Below, one piece after another: positions 47,786 through 57,236 of a DNA stretch of 64,000 nt. The notes under the pieces are model-generated. The model saw only the letters and a list, made by a program, of their open reading frames with translations. It searched no databases and was not told where the DNA came from. The stretch lies in the NCBI RefSeq assembly GCF_000473265.1, contig NZ_KI421511.1, positions 4,797,219-4,861,218 on the forward strand, given 5' to 3'. The translations under genes were made by a program, and so were the position numbers. Every line of letters begins with the position of its first letter. The stretch's first letter is position 1. This stretch comes from Amycolatopsis thermoflava N1165 (GTDB lineage Bacteria > Actinomycetota > Actinomycetes > Mycobacteriales > Pseudonocardiaceae).

Positions 47786-48730
47786 GTGGTGAGCACCGCC
47801 ACGTTGTCATCCCGTGTCGTGACCGCCGGTGATCTCGGTCTGCCCGAGGCGCCGCTGACAGCCGGCCCCCGCGACACCCCGGAGTCCATGCTCCGGGCGC
47901 GGATCGACGAACAGCTGCGTGCGATGCTCGCCCACGAACCGGGCACGCGCTCCGGCGCCGATCCCGAGGACCTGCACCAGATGCGCGTCGCCGTCCGCCG
48001 GCTCCGCAGCGCGTTGAAGCTGCTGGGGCCGGCGGGCGACGACGTGCGGGCCGAGCTCAAGTGGCTCGGTGCCGGGCTGGGCGAGGTGCGTGACCACGAC
48101 GTGCTGATCGACCACCTGCGGGCCACCGTCGCGTCGTTCGACGAGTCCGACCAGCAGGCGGGCGCGCGGCTGGTGCGGATCTTCGTCGCGGAGCGCGCGA
48201 AGGCGAAGCGCCGCCTGAACCGGTGCCTCGGCAGCGCCCGGTACGCGGCGCTGTTGCGGTCGACGGCGCGGCTGGTGCTCACGGAGTTGCAGCTCACCCC
48301 CGGGGCCGCACCCGGACCGGTCGACGTCGCCGCCGTGGTGCGGAAGCCGTACCGGAAGCTGACGAAGGCAGTGGCCGCGCTGCCTGCCGACCCGCCGGAC
48401 GACGAGCTGCACGAGCTGCGGATCCACGGCAAGCGCCTGCGGTACGCGGCGGAGACGGCGAAGTCGGCGGCGCGGAAGAAGCAGGTCACACAGGTGCGCG
48501 AGCTGATCAAGGCGACGAAGCGGCTGCAGGACGTGCTGGGCGACCACCAGGACGCGGTGGTGGCCGCCGAGCGGATGCGGGCGCTACTCGACGCGACCGA
48601 CGAGCCCGCCGTCGGTTTCGTCGCGGGCCGCATCGCGGAGCGCGAACTGACGCGGCGAGCCACCGCACGGGCTACCTGGGCGGCGGTGCTGGCAGACGTG
48701 GACGCGGCGGCCACCAAGGTCTGCGGCTAG
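47786..48730 (+). CDS. CHAD domain protein
   Basis: This 314-aa protein is a CHAD (conserved histidine alpha-helical) domain, with paired LHQMRVAVRRLRSALKLLG and LHELRIHGKRLRYAAETAKS helices carrying the His and Arg/Lys residues that bind polyphosphate. No CYTH triphosphatase domain is attached, so it is likely a polyphosphate-associated protein. GTG 47786 or 47789 are both possible; TATCAT just upstream could be a -10 element of a leaderless transcript. Confidence 0.85.
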   Translation: MVSTATLSSRVVTAGDLGLPEAPLTAGPRDTPESMLRARIDEQLRAMLAHEPGTRSGADPEDLHQMRVAVRRLRSALKLLGPAGDDVRAELKWLGAGLGEVRDHDVLIDHLRATVASFDESDQQAGARLVRIFVAERAKAKRRLNRCLGSARYAALLRSTARLVLTELQLTPGAAPGPVDVAAVVRKPYRKLTKAVAALPADPPDDELHELRIHGKRLRYAAETAKSAARKKQVTQVRELIKATKRLQDVLGDHQDAVVAAERMRALLDATDEPAVGFVAGRIAERELTRRATARATWAAVLADVDAAATKVCG

Positions 48731-48762
48731 CCAGCCACCCCGCTCACCAGCGGCCACCCCGG

Positions 48763-50139
48763 CTAGCGGATCAGCACACCCACATAGCCGTCCGGCCGCA
48801 CGACCACTTCCTTCGCGTCGTAGGCCGTGAAGGCGTGACCCTCCTCGTCGACCACTGACTTCCCCGCCCGGGACTGGCCGGGTCGCAGCACCGCGTAGGT
48901 GTGTGGCTCGTCCGGAGCGTCGCCGTCGAAGATCAGCCTCGTGGCGTGCGGGCCGCGGAACAGGTCGAACAGGCGGACCTTCGCGCCACTGTCGTCGAGG
49001 ACCGGCGCGTCCGGCGCCCGGTCCCCCACCGCGAGGCCCGGCTCGTCCGACACCCGGTAGCTGATGTCGAGCTGCTGGGTGTCCGCACCGCGTTCGTGGG
49101 CCCGCTCGTCGCCGTCCAGGTGCCTGCGCAGCAGCTCCGAGGAGATCCCCAGCACCCGCTCGGCCACCGCCCGACGCTCGGTTTCGTAGCTGTCCAGCAG
49201 CTCGGGTGAGCCGTCGGCCAGCTTCCAGCCCAGGTTGTAGGCGTCCTGCACGCTCGTGTTCAGCCCCTGCCCGCCGGTCGGCGGGTGGACGTGCGCCGCG
49301 TCGCCGATCAGGAACACGCGGCCCTCCCGGAACCGCTTCGCCAGGCGCACGTTCGGCCGCCACACCGTCGACCACGCCAGCTTCCCCAGCCGCACCCCCG
49401 CGTTCAGACCGTCCAGAATGGACTGGAGCGTCTCGGCGGTCGGCTCGGCGTCGGCCTCCCCCAGCGGCGCGCCGAACTGGAACAGGCCGATCCCGGGCAG
49501 CGGGCTCATCATCACCCCGCTGCCCGGGTCCGCCGCACGCGCGAACCAGTAGCCGAACTCCGGGTCCAGGTCGGCCTCGACGTCACCCAGCAGCATCCGG
49601 AACGACTCGTCCGTGACGCCCTCGAACTCGATCCCCAGCGCCTTCCGCACGAAACTGCGCCCGCCGTCGGCGCCGACCAGGTAGTCCGCGCGCACCGTCT
49701 CGCCGGTCGACAGCTCTGCGGTGACCCCGGTGCCGTCCTGCGTGAAGCCGGTCAACTCCGCGCCCAGCTCGACCCGCACCCCGAACTCGGCCAGCCGGTC
49801 CCGCAGGATGCCCTCGGTCTGCGACTGCCCCAGCACCCAGCCGTTCGGGTAGGGCACGTCGGGTGTGGGCTCGCGCCGCTCGCCCATCCGGCGCTCCATG
49901 ACGTACTCACCATCGAGGTACACCCGGAAGGCAGGCATCTCCCGGCCCGCGGCCAGCACGGCGTCGATGACCCCGAGGTCGTCGAACACCTCCAGCGTGC
50001 GCGGCTGCAGCCCGTCGCCCCGGGAGCCGCGGAAGAACTCGGTCGCTTTGTCGACGATCCGCACGCCGACGTCGCGCCGGGCGAGGTCGATGGCCAGAGC
50101 CAGTCCAGCCGGTCCTGCGCCCGCGATCAACACATCCAC
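48763..50139 (-). CDS. FAD-dependent aromatic monooxygenase (PHBH fold)
   Basis: This 458-aa flavoprotein hydroxylase has the dinucleotide motif VLIAGAGPAGLALAIDLARR, the VGADGGRSFVRKALG (DG) motif and FLIGDAAHVHPPTGGQGLNT (GD) motif, with a C-terminal thioredoxin-like domain from about 375. It resembles the phenol/pentachlorophenol-hydroxylase subgroup that also acts on polyketides and rifamycin. A divergent TetR gene with twin operators lies 69 bp away, so the gene is probably induced by its substrate. Confidence 0.87.
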   Translation of the reverse strand: MDVLIAGAGPAGLALAIDLARRDVGVRIVDKATEFFRGSRGDGLQPRTLEVFDDLGVIDAVLAAGREMPAFRVYLDGEYVMERRMGERREPTPDVPYPNGWVLGQSQTEGILRDRLAEFGVRVELGAELTGFTQDGTGVTAELSTGETVRADYLVGADGGRSFVRKALGIEFEGVTDESFRMLLGDVEADLDPEFGYWFARAADPGSGVMMSPLPGIGLFQFGAPLGEADAEPTAETLQSILDGLNAGVRLGKLAWSTVWRPNVRLAKRFREGRVFLIGDAAHVHPPTGGQGLNTSVQDAYNLGWKLADGSPELLDSYETERRAVAERVLGISSELLRRHLDGDERAHERGADTQQLDISYRVSDEPGLAVGDRAPDAPVLDDSGAKVRLFDLFRGPHATRLIFDGDAPDEPHTYAVLRPGQSRAGKSVVDEEGHAFTAYDAKEVVVRPDGYVGVLIR

Positions 50140-50141
50140 TC

Positions 50142-50170
50142 TGAATCTCCATTCACTGAATTTGAATTCA
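50142..50170. promoter_or_regulatory. Twin TetR operator boxes TGAAT-N4-ATTCA
   Basis: TGAATCTCCATTCA (50142-50155) and TGAATTTGAATTCA (50157-50170) are two perfect 5-bp inverted repeats with identical 4-bp spacing, one base apart, in the 69-bp gap between the divergent monooxygenase and tetR starts. They begin 3 bp from the monooxygenase ATG and likely cover its promoter. Two TetR dimers could bind side by side. Confidence 0.7.
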
Positions 50171-50208
50171 TGATGGACTTGCTAGCGTGCTCCCGTCAAG
50201 GAGGTGCC

Positions 50209-50805
50209 GTGAAGCGCAAGGAGAAGGCCGCGGAGACCGAGGCCGCGCTGAAGGCCGCGGCGCAGCGGCTGTTCGCCACGCGCGGCTACCTGAACACGAA
50301 GATCACCGACATCACGGCGGAGGCGGGCCGGGCGGCCGGATCGTTCTACAACCACTTCGCCGGCAAGGAAGAGCTGCTCGAATCACTGCTGGCGGACCTG
50401 GAGGAAGCCGGCGACGAGAGCGCCGACCAGCCGGGCCACAGCCCGGACTTCGCCGACCCCGCGGCGGTCCGCTTCCACGTCGCGGCGTACTGGCGCTTCT
50501 ACCGCGAGCACGCGCCGACCCTGCGCGCGCTGCAGCAGGCGGCGATGGTCAACGCGGACTTCGCCCGCAAGCTCGCGGAGTTCACCCGGGCGCAGAACGA
50601 GGAGCTGACCGACCACGTCGACTACGTGACCAAGGCAGGCCACCGCCTGCCCGGCACCCCGCTCGCGAGCGTCACGATGATGACCACGGCGGCCGAGACG
50701 TTCGTCCGGCAGTGGCACGACGGCGTGGTGGACATGCCCGAGGAAGAGGCGCTCGAAGCCCTCACCCGGTTCGTCTACCGGGGCCTCACCGGCCGCGACT
50801 ACTGA
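50209..50805 (+). CDS. TetR family transcriptional regulator
   Basis: This 198-aa regulator has an N-terminal helix-turn-helix (AAQRLFATRGYLNTKITDIT, then GRAAGSFYNHFAGKEELLES) and a C-terminal effector domain. GTG 50209 follows AAGGAGG at four to five bases. It is divergent from the FAD monooxygenase and likely represses it through the twin TGAAT-N4-ATTCA boxes. The stop overlaps the convergent dapC stop region by 7 bp. Confidence 0.88.
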   Translation: MKRKEKAAETEAALKAAAQRLFATRGYLNTKITDITAEAGRAAGSFYNHFAGKEELLESLLADLEEAGDESADQPGHSPDFADPAAVRFHVAAYWRFYREHAPTLRALQQAAMVNADFARKLAEFTRAQNEELTDHVDYVTKAGHRLPGTPLASVTMMTTAAETFVRQWHDGVVDMPEEEALEALTRFVYRGLTGRDY

Positions 50806-51893
50806 CCGAGGCGCTCGGCGGCGGCTTCGACGCGCTCGTCGGTCGCGGTGAGCGCGACCCGCACGTGCTCGCCGCCCGCGGGGCCGTAGAACGTGCCCGG
50901 CGCGACCAGGATCCCGCGCTCGGACAGCCACCGCAGGGTCTCCCAGGAGTCCTCACCGCGGGTGGCCCACAGGTAGAGCCCGGCCTCCGAGTGGTCGATG
51001 CGGAAACCGTTGTCCTGCAACGCCTTCTGCAAGACGACACGACGGCGGGCGTAGCGCTCGCGCTGCAGCGACAGTGCGCTGTCGTCGGCCAGTGCGACGG
51101 TCATCGCCTCCTGGACCGGGCGCGGCACGATCATGCCGGCGTGCTTGCGCACCGCCAGCAGCCCGGCGACCAGCTCCGGGTCACCGGCGACGAACCCGGC
51201 GCGGTAGCTGGCCAGGTTCGCGGACTTCGACAGCGAATGCACGGCCAGCAGGTTGTCGTGGCGGCCGCCGCACACCGACGGGTGCAGGATCGACACCGGA
51301 TCGGCATCCCAGCCCAGCGCGAGGTAGCACTCGTCGGAGACCACGATCACGTCCCGCTCGCGCGCCCACTCGACGATCTCGCGCAGCGCCTCGGCGCCCA
51401 GCACGCGACCGGTCGGGTTGGACGGCGAGTTCAGCCACACCATCGCGGGCGGCTCGGCGAGGCCTCGCGGGTCGTCGGCGCGCACGATCCCGGCGCCGGC
51501 CAGCAGCGCGCCGACCTCGTAGGTCGGGTAGGCCAGCTCGGGGATCACCACGGTGTCGCCGGGCTCGGCGCCCAGCAGCCGCGGCAGCCAGGCCACCAGC
51601 TCCTTGGACCCGATGGTGGGCAGCACCGCCGCCGGATCGACACCGGTGACCCCGTGCCGTCGGCTCAGCGCCTCGACCGCCGCCGCACGCAGCTCGGGCG
51701 TGCCGTGGGTGGTCGGGTACCCGGGAATCTCCGACACCGACGCCAGTGCGGCGCGGATCGATTTGGGGACCGGGTCGACCGGTGTGCCGACCGAGAGGTC
51801 GACGAGGCCGCCAGGATGGGACTTCGCCCGCGCCGTGGGCTCGGCGAGCGAGTCCCACGGAAAGTCGGGCAGGCCGGTGTCGCCGCGGTTCAT
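50799..51893 (-). CDS. dapC: Succinyldiaminopimelate transaminase
   Basis: This 364-aa class I PLP aminotransferase makes N-succinyl-LL-DAP. [32 protein letters not shown] and the PLP-lysine block [17 protein letters not shown] are present. It follows ferredoxin fdxC with a 4-bp overlap (ATGA), the same pairing as Rv1177-Rv1178, which supports the DapC assignment over other aminotransferases. Start ATG 51893. Confidence 0.9.
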   Translation of the reverse strand: MNRGDTGLPDFPWDSLAEPTARAKSHPGGLVDLSVGTPVDPVPKSIRAALASVSEIPGYPTTHGTPELRAAAVEALSRRHGVTGVDPAAVLPTIGSKELVAWLPRLLGAEPGDTVVIPELAYPTYEVGALLAGAGIVRADDPRGLAEPPAMVWLNSPSNPTGRVLGAEALREIVEWARERDVIVVSDECYLALGWDADPVSILHPSVCGGRHDNLLAVHSLSKSANLASYRAGFVAGDPELVAGLLAVRKHAGMIVPRPVQEAMTVALADDSALSLQRERYARRRVVLQKALQDNGFRIDHSEAGLYLWATRGEDSWETLRWLSERGILVAPGTFYGPAGGEHVRVALTATDERVEAAAERLGQ

Positions 51894-52210
51894 TCGCCCT
51901 GCGGAGGCAGGTCCTTGATCCACTGCGGATCGTTGCTGGTCTTGCCGACCTTGGAGGCGCCGCCGGGCGAGCCCAGGCTGTCGAAGAAGTCGACGTTGGC
52001 CTTGGTGTACTCGGCCCACTCGTCCGGCACGTCGTCCTCGTAGTAGATGGCCTCGACCGGGCACACCGGCTCGCACGCACCGCAGTCCACGCACTCGTCC
52101 GGGTGGATGTAGAGCATGCGGTCGCCTTCGTAAATGCAGTCGACGGGGCATTCGTCGATGCACGCCTTGTCGAGCACGTCGACGCAGGGCTCGGCAATCA
52201 CGTACGTCAC
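51890..52210 (-). CDS. fdxC: Seven-iron ferredoxin FdxC
   Basis: This 106-aa ferredoxin has C9, C17, C21, C25 and C40, C43, C46, C50, giving one [3Fe-4S] and one [4Fe-4S] cluster in the FdxA/FdxC layout (C-x7-C-x3-C...C-x2-C-x2-C-x3-CP). It is a low-potential electron carrier. GTG 52210 is the start. It precedes dapC in one operon. Confidence 0.92.
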   Translation of the reverse strand: MTYVIAEPCVDVLDKACIDECPVDCIYEGDRMLYIHPDECVDCGACEPVCPVEAIYYEDDVPDEWAEYTKANVDFFDSLGSPGGASKVGKTSNDPQWIKDLPPQGE

Positions 52211-52227
52211 TGCGATCTCCAGCTAGG

Positions 52228-52253
52228 TCCAAGGATCCACTACCGATCCTGGA
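52228..52253 (-). promoter_or_regulatory. Bulged inverted repeat upstream of fdxC
   Basis: TCCAAGGATC (52228-52237) pairs with GATCCTGGA (52245-52253) apart from one unpaired base, about 18 bp upstream of the fdxC start. It could be a 5' UTR fold or operator. Confidence 0.3.
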
Positions 52254-52284
52254 CATTACGCGCCGATGCGCGGACCTTCCAAAG

Positions 52285-52298
52285 TAAGGCCACCCTTA
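52285..52298. promoter_or_regulatory. Inverted repeat TAAGG-N4-CCTTA between fdxC and the GNAT gene
   Basis: TAAGGCCACCCTTA is a perfect 5-bp inverted repeat with 4-bp centre. Its shape recalls the core of actinobacterial iron-box sites, but the centre differs, so this is only a candidate. Confidence 0.3.
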
Positions 52299-52327
52299 AT
52301 CCGGGGATCGGCGAGCACAATGGGGAC

Positions 52328-53074
52328 GTGGACTCCTCCGAGACGCTCGAACTCCGCTGCGCCGACGCCTGGCAGGCGGTGACCGTGGACAAGATCGGTG
52401 ACTGGCGGCTTCGCGCCGCGGACGGGTTCACCGGACGCGCCAACAGCGCACTCGCCGTCGGCGACCCGGGAGTGCCGGTGGTGAGCGCCTTGGCGGCAGT
52501 TTGTGACTTCGCCCACGCCAACGGCATCCCGCCCGTCGCCCACACGGTCGTCGACAGCGCGAACGAGCGCGCGATCGAGGCCGCGGGCTGGGTGCCGAAC
52601 ACCGGCCACGCGGCCGGGCACCTGGTGTCCGTCCTCACCGGCCCGCTCGGCACGGGCGCCGACGAGGTGCCCGTCCTCGCCGCGCCGACTGCCGGCTGGT
52701 GGGAGCTGACCGTCGGACGGCCGGAACCGGCGGACGCCGAGCGGCACGTGCTGACCACCGGCGAAATCGGCTACGCGGTCGCCGAGGTGATGGGTGTCAC
52801 AGCCGGTGCGGTGCGCGCGGCGGTGGTCGACGACGTGCTCCACATCGCCCGGCTCGCCGTCCGGCCCGGGTACCGCCGGCGCGGCCTGGCCTCGGCGTTG
52901 ATGGCCGCCTGCGGACCGTGGGCGGCCGAGCGCGGGGCGACGCGGGCCGTGCTCCAGGTCGCCGTCGACAACGCCGGGGCGCTGGCGTTCTACGACCGGC
53001 TCGGGTTCGCCGAGCACCACAGGTACCGGTACTGGGTTCCGGGACCCCCGGCGTGCGAGGATCGCTCGCTGTGA
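52328..53074 (+). CDS. GNAT family N-acetyltransferase
   Basis: This 248-aa protein has a divergent N-terminal half (residues 1-130, with DWRLRAADGFTGRANSALAV and TVVDSANERAIEAAGWVPNT) and a C-terminal GNAT domain (about 145-240) with acetyl-CoA loop RLAVRPGYRRRGLASALMAA and VAVDNAGALAFYDRLGF. Substrate unknown. GTG 52328. Its stop overlaps the fbiA start, so it is the first gene of the F420 operon here. Confidence 0.85.
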   Translation: MDSSETLELRCADAWQAVTVDKIGDWRLRAADGFTGRANSALAVGDPGVPVVSALAAVCDFAHANGIPPVAHTVVDSANERAIEAAGWVPNTGHAAGHLVSVLTGPLGTGADEVPVLAAPTAGWWELTVGRPEPADAERHVLTTGEIGYAVAEVMGVTAGAVRAAVVDDVLHIARLAVRPGYRRRGLASALMAACGPWAAERGATRAVLQVAVDNAGALAFYDRLGFAEHHRYRYWVPGPPACEDRSL

Positions 53075-54066
53075 AGGTTGTCGTAGTTGTCGGCGGGGTG
53101 GGCGGCGCCCGCTTCCTGCTCGGAGTCAAAGCCGCGCTGGGTCTGCCCCCGATCGGCCCTGGGGACTCGACGCACGAGATCACCGCGGTGGTGAACACCG
53201 GCGACGACGTGTGGATGCACGGCCTGCGGATCGCGCCGGATCTGGACACCTGCATGTACACGCTGGGCGGTGGGATCGACACCGAGCGCGGGTGGGGGCA
53301 CCAGGGCGAGACCTGGGTGGTCAAGGAGGAACTGGCGGCCTACGGCGCCGAGCCGACCTGGTTCGGCCTCGGCGACAAGGACATCGCCACCCACCTGATC
53401 CGCACCCGCATGCTGCGCGCGGGCTACCCGCTGTCCGCGGTCACCGAAGCGCTGTGCGACCGGTGGCAGCCCGGCGTGCGGCTGCTGCCGATGACCGACG
53501 ACCGGGTCGAGACGCACGTCGTCATCGACGACCCGGACGAGCCGGGCAGCCGTAAGGCGATCCACTTCCAGGAGTGGTGGGTGCGCTACCGCGCGGAGCC
53601 GCGGGCGCATTCGATCGTGCCGGTCGGTGTCGAGGAGGCCAAGCCGGCGCCGGGTGTGCTGGACGCCATCGCGGAGGCCGACGCGGTCCTGTTCGCACCG
53701 TCCAACCCGGTCGTCTCGGTGGGCACCGTGCTGGCCGTGCCGGGCGTGACGGAGGCGCTGCGCAAGACCGCGGCCGGGGTGGTCGGCGTGTCGCCGATCA
53801 TCAGCGGCAAACCGGTGCGCGGCATGGCCGACGCGTGTCTGACCGCGATCGGGGTGGAGACGTCGGCCGAGGCGGTCGGCATCCACTACGGGTCGCGGCA
53901 GACGTCGGAGGACGGGCTGCTCGACGGGTGGCTGGTCGCCGAGGGCGAAACCGTGCACGTGCCGGGCGTCGCGGTGCGGGCGGTGCCGCTGCTGATGTCC
54001 GATGTGGACGCCACCGCGGCCATGGCACGCGCCGCGCTCGAACTCGCTGGAGCCGAAGTTGAGTGA
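53071..54066 (+). CDS. fbiA: 2-phospho-L-lactate transferase FbiA/CofD
   Basis: This 331-aa enzyme joins phosphoenolpyruvyl or phospholactyl guanosine diphosphate to the deazaflavin Fo in coenzyme F420 synthesis. [20 protein letters not shown], then [20 protein letters not shown] and TYTLGG-like [15 protein letters not shown], and [18 protein letters not shown] are characteristic. GTG 53071 overlaps the GNAT stop. It is coupled to fbiB downstream. Confidence 0.92.
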   Translation: MKVVVVVGGVGGARFLLGVKAALGLPPIGPGDSTHEITAVVNTGDDVWMHGLRIAPDLDTCMYTLGGGIDTERGWGHQGETWVVKEELAAYGAEPTWFGLGDKDIATHLIRTRMLRAGYPLSAVTEALCDRWQPGVRLLPMTDDRVETHVVIDDPDEPGSRKAIHFQEWWVRYRAEPRAHSIVPVGVEEAKPAPGVLDAIAEADAVLFAPSNPVVSVGTVLAVPGVTEALRKTAAGVVGVSPIISGKPVRGMADACLTAIGVETSAEAVGIHYGSRQTSEDGLLDGWLVAEGETVHVPGVAVRAVPLLMSDVDATAAMARAALELAGAEVE

Positions 54067-55393
54067 CCACTCCGCCGCACGACTGGAGATCCTGCCGGTC
54101 CAGGGCCTGCCGGAGTTCCGGCCGGGCGACGACCTGACCGGCGCGATCGTGACCGCCGCGCCGTGGCTGCGTTCCGGCGACGTCGTCGTGGTCACCAGCA
54201 AGGTCGTGTCGAAGATCGAGGGCCGCCTGGTGCGCGTGCCCAGCGACCCGGAGGCCCGCGACGCGGCCCGGCGCGAGCTGGTCGAGCAGGAGTCGGTGCG
54301 GGTGCTGGCCCGGTTCAACCGGACCCTGATCACGCAGAACCGGATCGGGATCGTGCAGGCCGCCTCGGGCGTGGACGCGTCCAATGTGCACGGTGACGAG
54401 ATCGCGCTGCTGCCCACCGACCCGGACGCGGCAGCGTTGGCCCTGCGCAACGGATTGCGCGAGCGGCTGGGTGTCGAGGTCGCGGTCGTCATCACCGACA
54501 CGATGGGCCGCGCGTGGCGGGTCGGCCAGACCGACAACGCTATCGGGGCCAGCGGGTTGCGCGTGCTGCACTCCTACGAGGGCGAGGTCGACGGGCAGGG
54601 CAACGAGCTGCAGGTGACCGAGATCGCGGTGGCCGACGAGATCGCCGCGGCCGCGGACCTGGTGAAGGGCAAGCTGACCGCGACACCGGTCGCGGTCGTG
54701 CGCGGGCTGGAGATCGCCGACGACGGGTCCGACGCGCGGAAGCTGGTGCGGCCGTCGGAGGAGGACATGTTCTCCCTCGGCACGCGCGAGGCGATCGCGC
54801 AGGGCCGCCGCGAGGCGGTGCTGGTGCGCCGGTCGGTGCGCTCGTTCACCGACGAGCCGGTCGACCCGGAGGCGCTGCGCCGCGCGATCGGCGCCGGGCT
54901 GACCGCGCCCGCGCCGCACCACACGCGGCCGGTCCGGTTCGTGTGGCTGCGCGACCGTGGGCTGCGGACGAAGCTGCTCGAGGCGATGCGCGAGGCGTGG
55001 CGGGCGGACCTGTCCGGCGACGCGTTCACCGAAGAGCAGATCGCGAAGCGGGTGTCCCGCGGCGACATCCTGTTCGAGGCGCCGGAAGTGGTGATCCCGT
55101 TCCTGGTGCCGGACGGCGCGCACACGTACCCGGACGAGCGGCGCAACGCCTGCGAGCGGACGATGTTCACCGTCGCGGGCGGGGCCGCGGTGCAGGGGCT
55201 GCTGGTGGCGCTGGCGGCGGAGGACCTCGGCTCGTGCTGGATCGGGTCGACGATCTTCGCGGCCGACGTGGTGCGTGAGGTGCTCGGGCTGGAGCCGTCG
55301 TGGCAGCCGCTGGGCGCGGTGGCGATCGGGCACCCGGTGGGCGGGCCCGCGGCGCCGCGCCCGCCGGCGCTGGACGGGCTGGTCGAGCTGTGA
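54059..55393 (+). CDS. fbiB: Bifunctional F420 gamma-glutamyl ligase/nitroreductase FbiB
   Basis: This 444-aa protein has an N-terminal CofE-like gamma-glutamyl ligase (residues 1-240; [38 protein letters not shown]) and a C-terminal nitroreductase-fold domain (245-444; [20 protein letters not shown]) that reduces the intermediate and supports poly-glutamylation. The start is TTG 54059 within the last codons of fbiA, as no ATG or GTG fits. The two-domain form is the actinobacterial type. Confidence 0.9.
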   Translation: MSDHSAARLEILPVQGLPEFRPGDDLTGAIVTAAPWLRSGDVVVVTSKVVSKIEGRLVRVPSDPEARDAARRELVEQESVRVLARFNRTLITQNRIGIVQAASGVDASNVHGDEIALLPTDPDAAALALRNGLRERLGVEVAVVITDTMGRAWRVGQTDNAIGASGLRVLHSYEGEVDGQGNELQVTEIAVADEIAAAADLVKGKLTATPVAVVRGLEIADDGSDARKLVRPSEEDMFSLGTREAIAQGRREAVLVRRSVRSFTDEPVDPEALRRAIGAGLTAPAPHHTRPVRFVWLRDRGLRTKLLEAMREAWRADLSGDAFTEEQIAKRVSRGDILFEAPEVVIPFLVPDGAHTYPDERRNACERTMFTVAGGAAVQGLLVALAAEDLGSCWIGSTIFAADVVREVLGLEPSWQPLGAVAIGHPVGGPAAPRPPALDGLVEL

Positions 55394-55920
55394 ACCTGCA
55401 CACCGATGTGGTCGAGACGCTGGAGAAGTGGCAGCCCGGGACGGCAGGGCAGGAGGCGCTGCGGCACGCGTTCCTGGGGTTCCTCGCCGCGCGCGAGGAC
55501 GCGTGCCGGCGGTCGTGCGCGGCCGGGCACATCACCGCGTCGGCCGTGGTGCTGGACGCTTCGCGGTCGCACGTGCTGCTGACGCTGCATCCGCGCGTCG
55601 GGCGGTGGTTGCAGCTGGGCGGTCACTGCGAGGACTCGGACACCTCGCTGGCGGCGGCCGCGTTGCGGGAGGCGTCGGAGGAATCCGGGATGAGCGGGCT
55701 GACGATGTCGGCGGAGCCGGTGCACCTGGACGTGCACCCGATCACGTGCTCGCTGGGGGTGCCGACGCGGCACTTCGACGTGCGGTTCGTGGTCGTGGCG
55801 CCGGAGGGCGCGTCCCCGGTGCGCAGCGCGGAGTCGGACGACCTGCGGTGGTGGCCGCTGACCGCGTTGCCGCCCGGGAGCGAGGACCTGACGGAACTGA
55901 TCGCGGCGGCGTGCGATTGA
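55390..55920 (+). CDS. NUDIX hydrolase
   Basis: This 176-aa NUDIX protein has the box [20 protein letters not shown] then EESGM, matching GX5EX7REUXEEXGU with alanine at the E after R-E only in spacing (R-E-A-S-E-E-S-G). An N-terminal helix pair (residues 1-50) precedes it. GTG 55390 overlaps the fbiB stop, so it is co-transcribed with the F420 genes. The substrate is unknown; a link to F420 precursor nucleotides would be speculation. Confidence 0.82.
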   Translation: MNLHTDVVETLEKWQPGTAGQEALRHAFLGFLAAREDACRRSCAAGHITASAVVLDASRSHVLLTLHPRVGRWLQLGGHCEDSDTSLAAAALREASEESGMSGLTMSAEPVHLDVHPITCSLGVPTRHFDVRFVVVAPEGASPVRSAESDDLRWWPLTALPPGSEDLTELIAAACD

Positions 55921-56273
55921 TCGTCTCGGTCGACCCGGCGTCCGCGGTGCCGCCGTACGAGCAGGTGCGGTCCGGGCTGGCGCGGCAGATCAACTCCGGC
56001 GCGCTCGCGGTGGGCACGAAGCTGCCGACGGTGCGCGGGCTGGCGGAGGAGCTGGGCATCGCGCCGAACACGATCGCCCGCGCCTACCGGGAACTGGAGG
56101 AGGCGGGGCTGATCGAAACGCGCGGCCGGGCGGGTTCGTTCGTGGCCTCCTCGGGCGACGAGTCGCTTTCGCGGGCCCGCGAGGCGGCCGAGACCTACGC
56201 CGCGGTGACCCGGGCTTTGGGGTTGTCGGGCGAGGACGCGCTGAAGATCGTCCGCGCCGCACTCACCCACTGA
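55911..56273 (+). CDS. GntR family (YtrA-type) regulator
   Basis: This 120-aa protein is a GntR winged helix (PYEQVRSGLARQINSGALAV, GTKLPTVRGLAEELGIAPNT, IARAYRELEEAGLIETRGRA) with a short C-terminal tail, the YtrA layout. The most likely start is GTG 55911 ([18 protein letters not shown]), 10 bp inside the NUDIX gene. It ends the fbiA-fbiB-NUDIX run and may regulate its own operon. Confidence 0.85.
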   Translation: MRLIVSVDPASAVPPYEQVRSGLARQINSGALAVGTKLPTVRGLAEELGIAPNTIARAYRELEEAGLIETRGRAGSFVASSGDESLSRAREAAETYAAVTRALGLSGEDALKIVRAALTH

Positions 56274-56299
56274 GCGGAACTCACGCCCGCGAACGTGGG

Positions 56300-56320
56300 A
56301 CTCGCGCAAGCCGCGCGAGT
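56300..56320. terminator. Terminator between GntR and AlkA-like genes
   Basis: ACTCGCGC-AAGCC-GCGCGAGT is a perfect 8-bp stem in the convergent gap. Confidence 0.55.
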
Positions 56321-56339
56321 TCGGCGCTGGGAGTGCGCT

Positions 56340-57236
56340 TCACATCGCGCGGTAGTCCCGCGGCGAAAACCTCGGCCCGAACCGCGGCCGCGAGAAACCA
56401 CTCGCCTCCAGGTAGCGCACCGCGCGCTGCCGCTGCGGCGCGTAGGGCGCCAGGACCTCCGCCATGCCCTCGTCGTCCAGGGGCTCGCCCACCAGCGCGT
56501 ACCCGACCACCGCCGGGATGTGGAAGTCGCCGAAGCTGACCGCGTCCGGGTCGCCCCAGGCGCGCTGCGCGACCTCCGACGCGGTCCAGACCCCGATGCC
56601 CGGCACCTTCCGCAGCCACGCCCGCCCCTCGGCGCCCCGCAGCTCGACCGCCTTCTCCAGCCGGTGCGCCACCTGCGCCGCGAAGATCAGCGCCTTCCGC
56701 CTGCTGTGGTCCACCCCGGCGCGGTGCCACGTCCAGTCCGGAATGGACAACACAGCCGCGGGCGTCGGCGGCACCCGCATCCCCGCCGGGGCCGGGCCGG
56801 GCGCAGGCTCGCCGAACCACCGGCACAGCTCCCGCCACGACCGGCGCGCCTCGAACCCGGTGACCTTCTGCTCCAGCACCGCGGGCACCAGCACGTCCCA
56901 CACCCGCCCGGTCGAGCCGAGCCGCAGCCCGGGCATGCGGCGCCGCACCTCGGCGATGCGGTCGTGGTGCGAGACGAACCCGCTGTCGTCGTCCTCGGCG
57001 CCGACCAGCGCGGGCACGCCGTCGAGCAGCCGGTCCGCCCCCGGGCCCCACGCGGCGGCCTCGATCTCGCCGTCCGGCAACCGCCGCAGCGCCAGCGTTC
57101 CCGGGCCGTCTGCGGTGTTGCCGGTCAGCCACGTCCGGCCGTAGTCGTCCGCCCGCAGGCACGGATCGCCCTTGCCCCGGCGCAACGGCCGGAGGACCGC
57201 GTCGAGGTCGAGGGGGAACGGCGGGCGGTAACGCAT
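56340..57236 (-). CDS. AlkA-like HhH-GPD DNA glycosylase
   Basis: This 298-aa protein has the helix-hairpin-helix GPD core LRKVPGIGVWTASEVAQRAW followed by GDPDAVSFGDFHIP, where the Asp in GDFH fits the catalytic position of the family. The N-terminal half (FPLDLDAVLRPLRRGKGDPC) resembles AlkA-related actinobacterial glycosylases. It has no iron-sulfur cysteine cluster. ATG 57236 shares one base with the upstream nucleotidyltransferase stop (TGATG). Base excision of alkylated purines is the likely role. Confidence 0.83.
   Translation of the reverse strand: MRYRPPFPLDLDAVLRPLRRGKGDPCLRADDYGRTWLTGNTADGPGTLALRRLPDGEIEAAAWGPGADRLLDGVPALVGAEDDDSGFVSHHDRIAEVRRRMPGLRLGSTGRVWDVLVPAVLEQKVTGFEARRSWRELCRWFGEPAPGPAPAGMRVPPTPAAVLSIPDWTWHRAGVDHSRRKALIFAAQVAHRLEKAVELRGAEGRAWLRKVPGIGVWTASEVAQRAWGDPDAVSFGDFHIPAVVGYALVGEPLDDEGMAEVLAPYAPQRQRAVRYLEASGFSRPRFGPRFSPRDYRAM

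Noticed and set aside
48726-48767. GCTAGCC/GGCTAGC inverted repeat after the CHAD gene as a terminator
   Set aside because: Only 7 bp with a 28-nt loop; too weak to call although it overlaps the monooxygenase stop.
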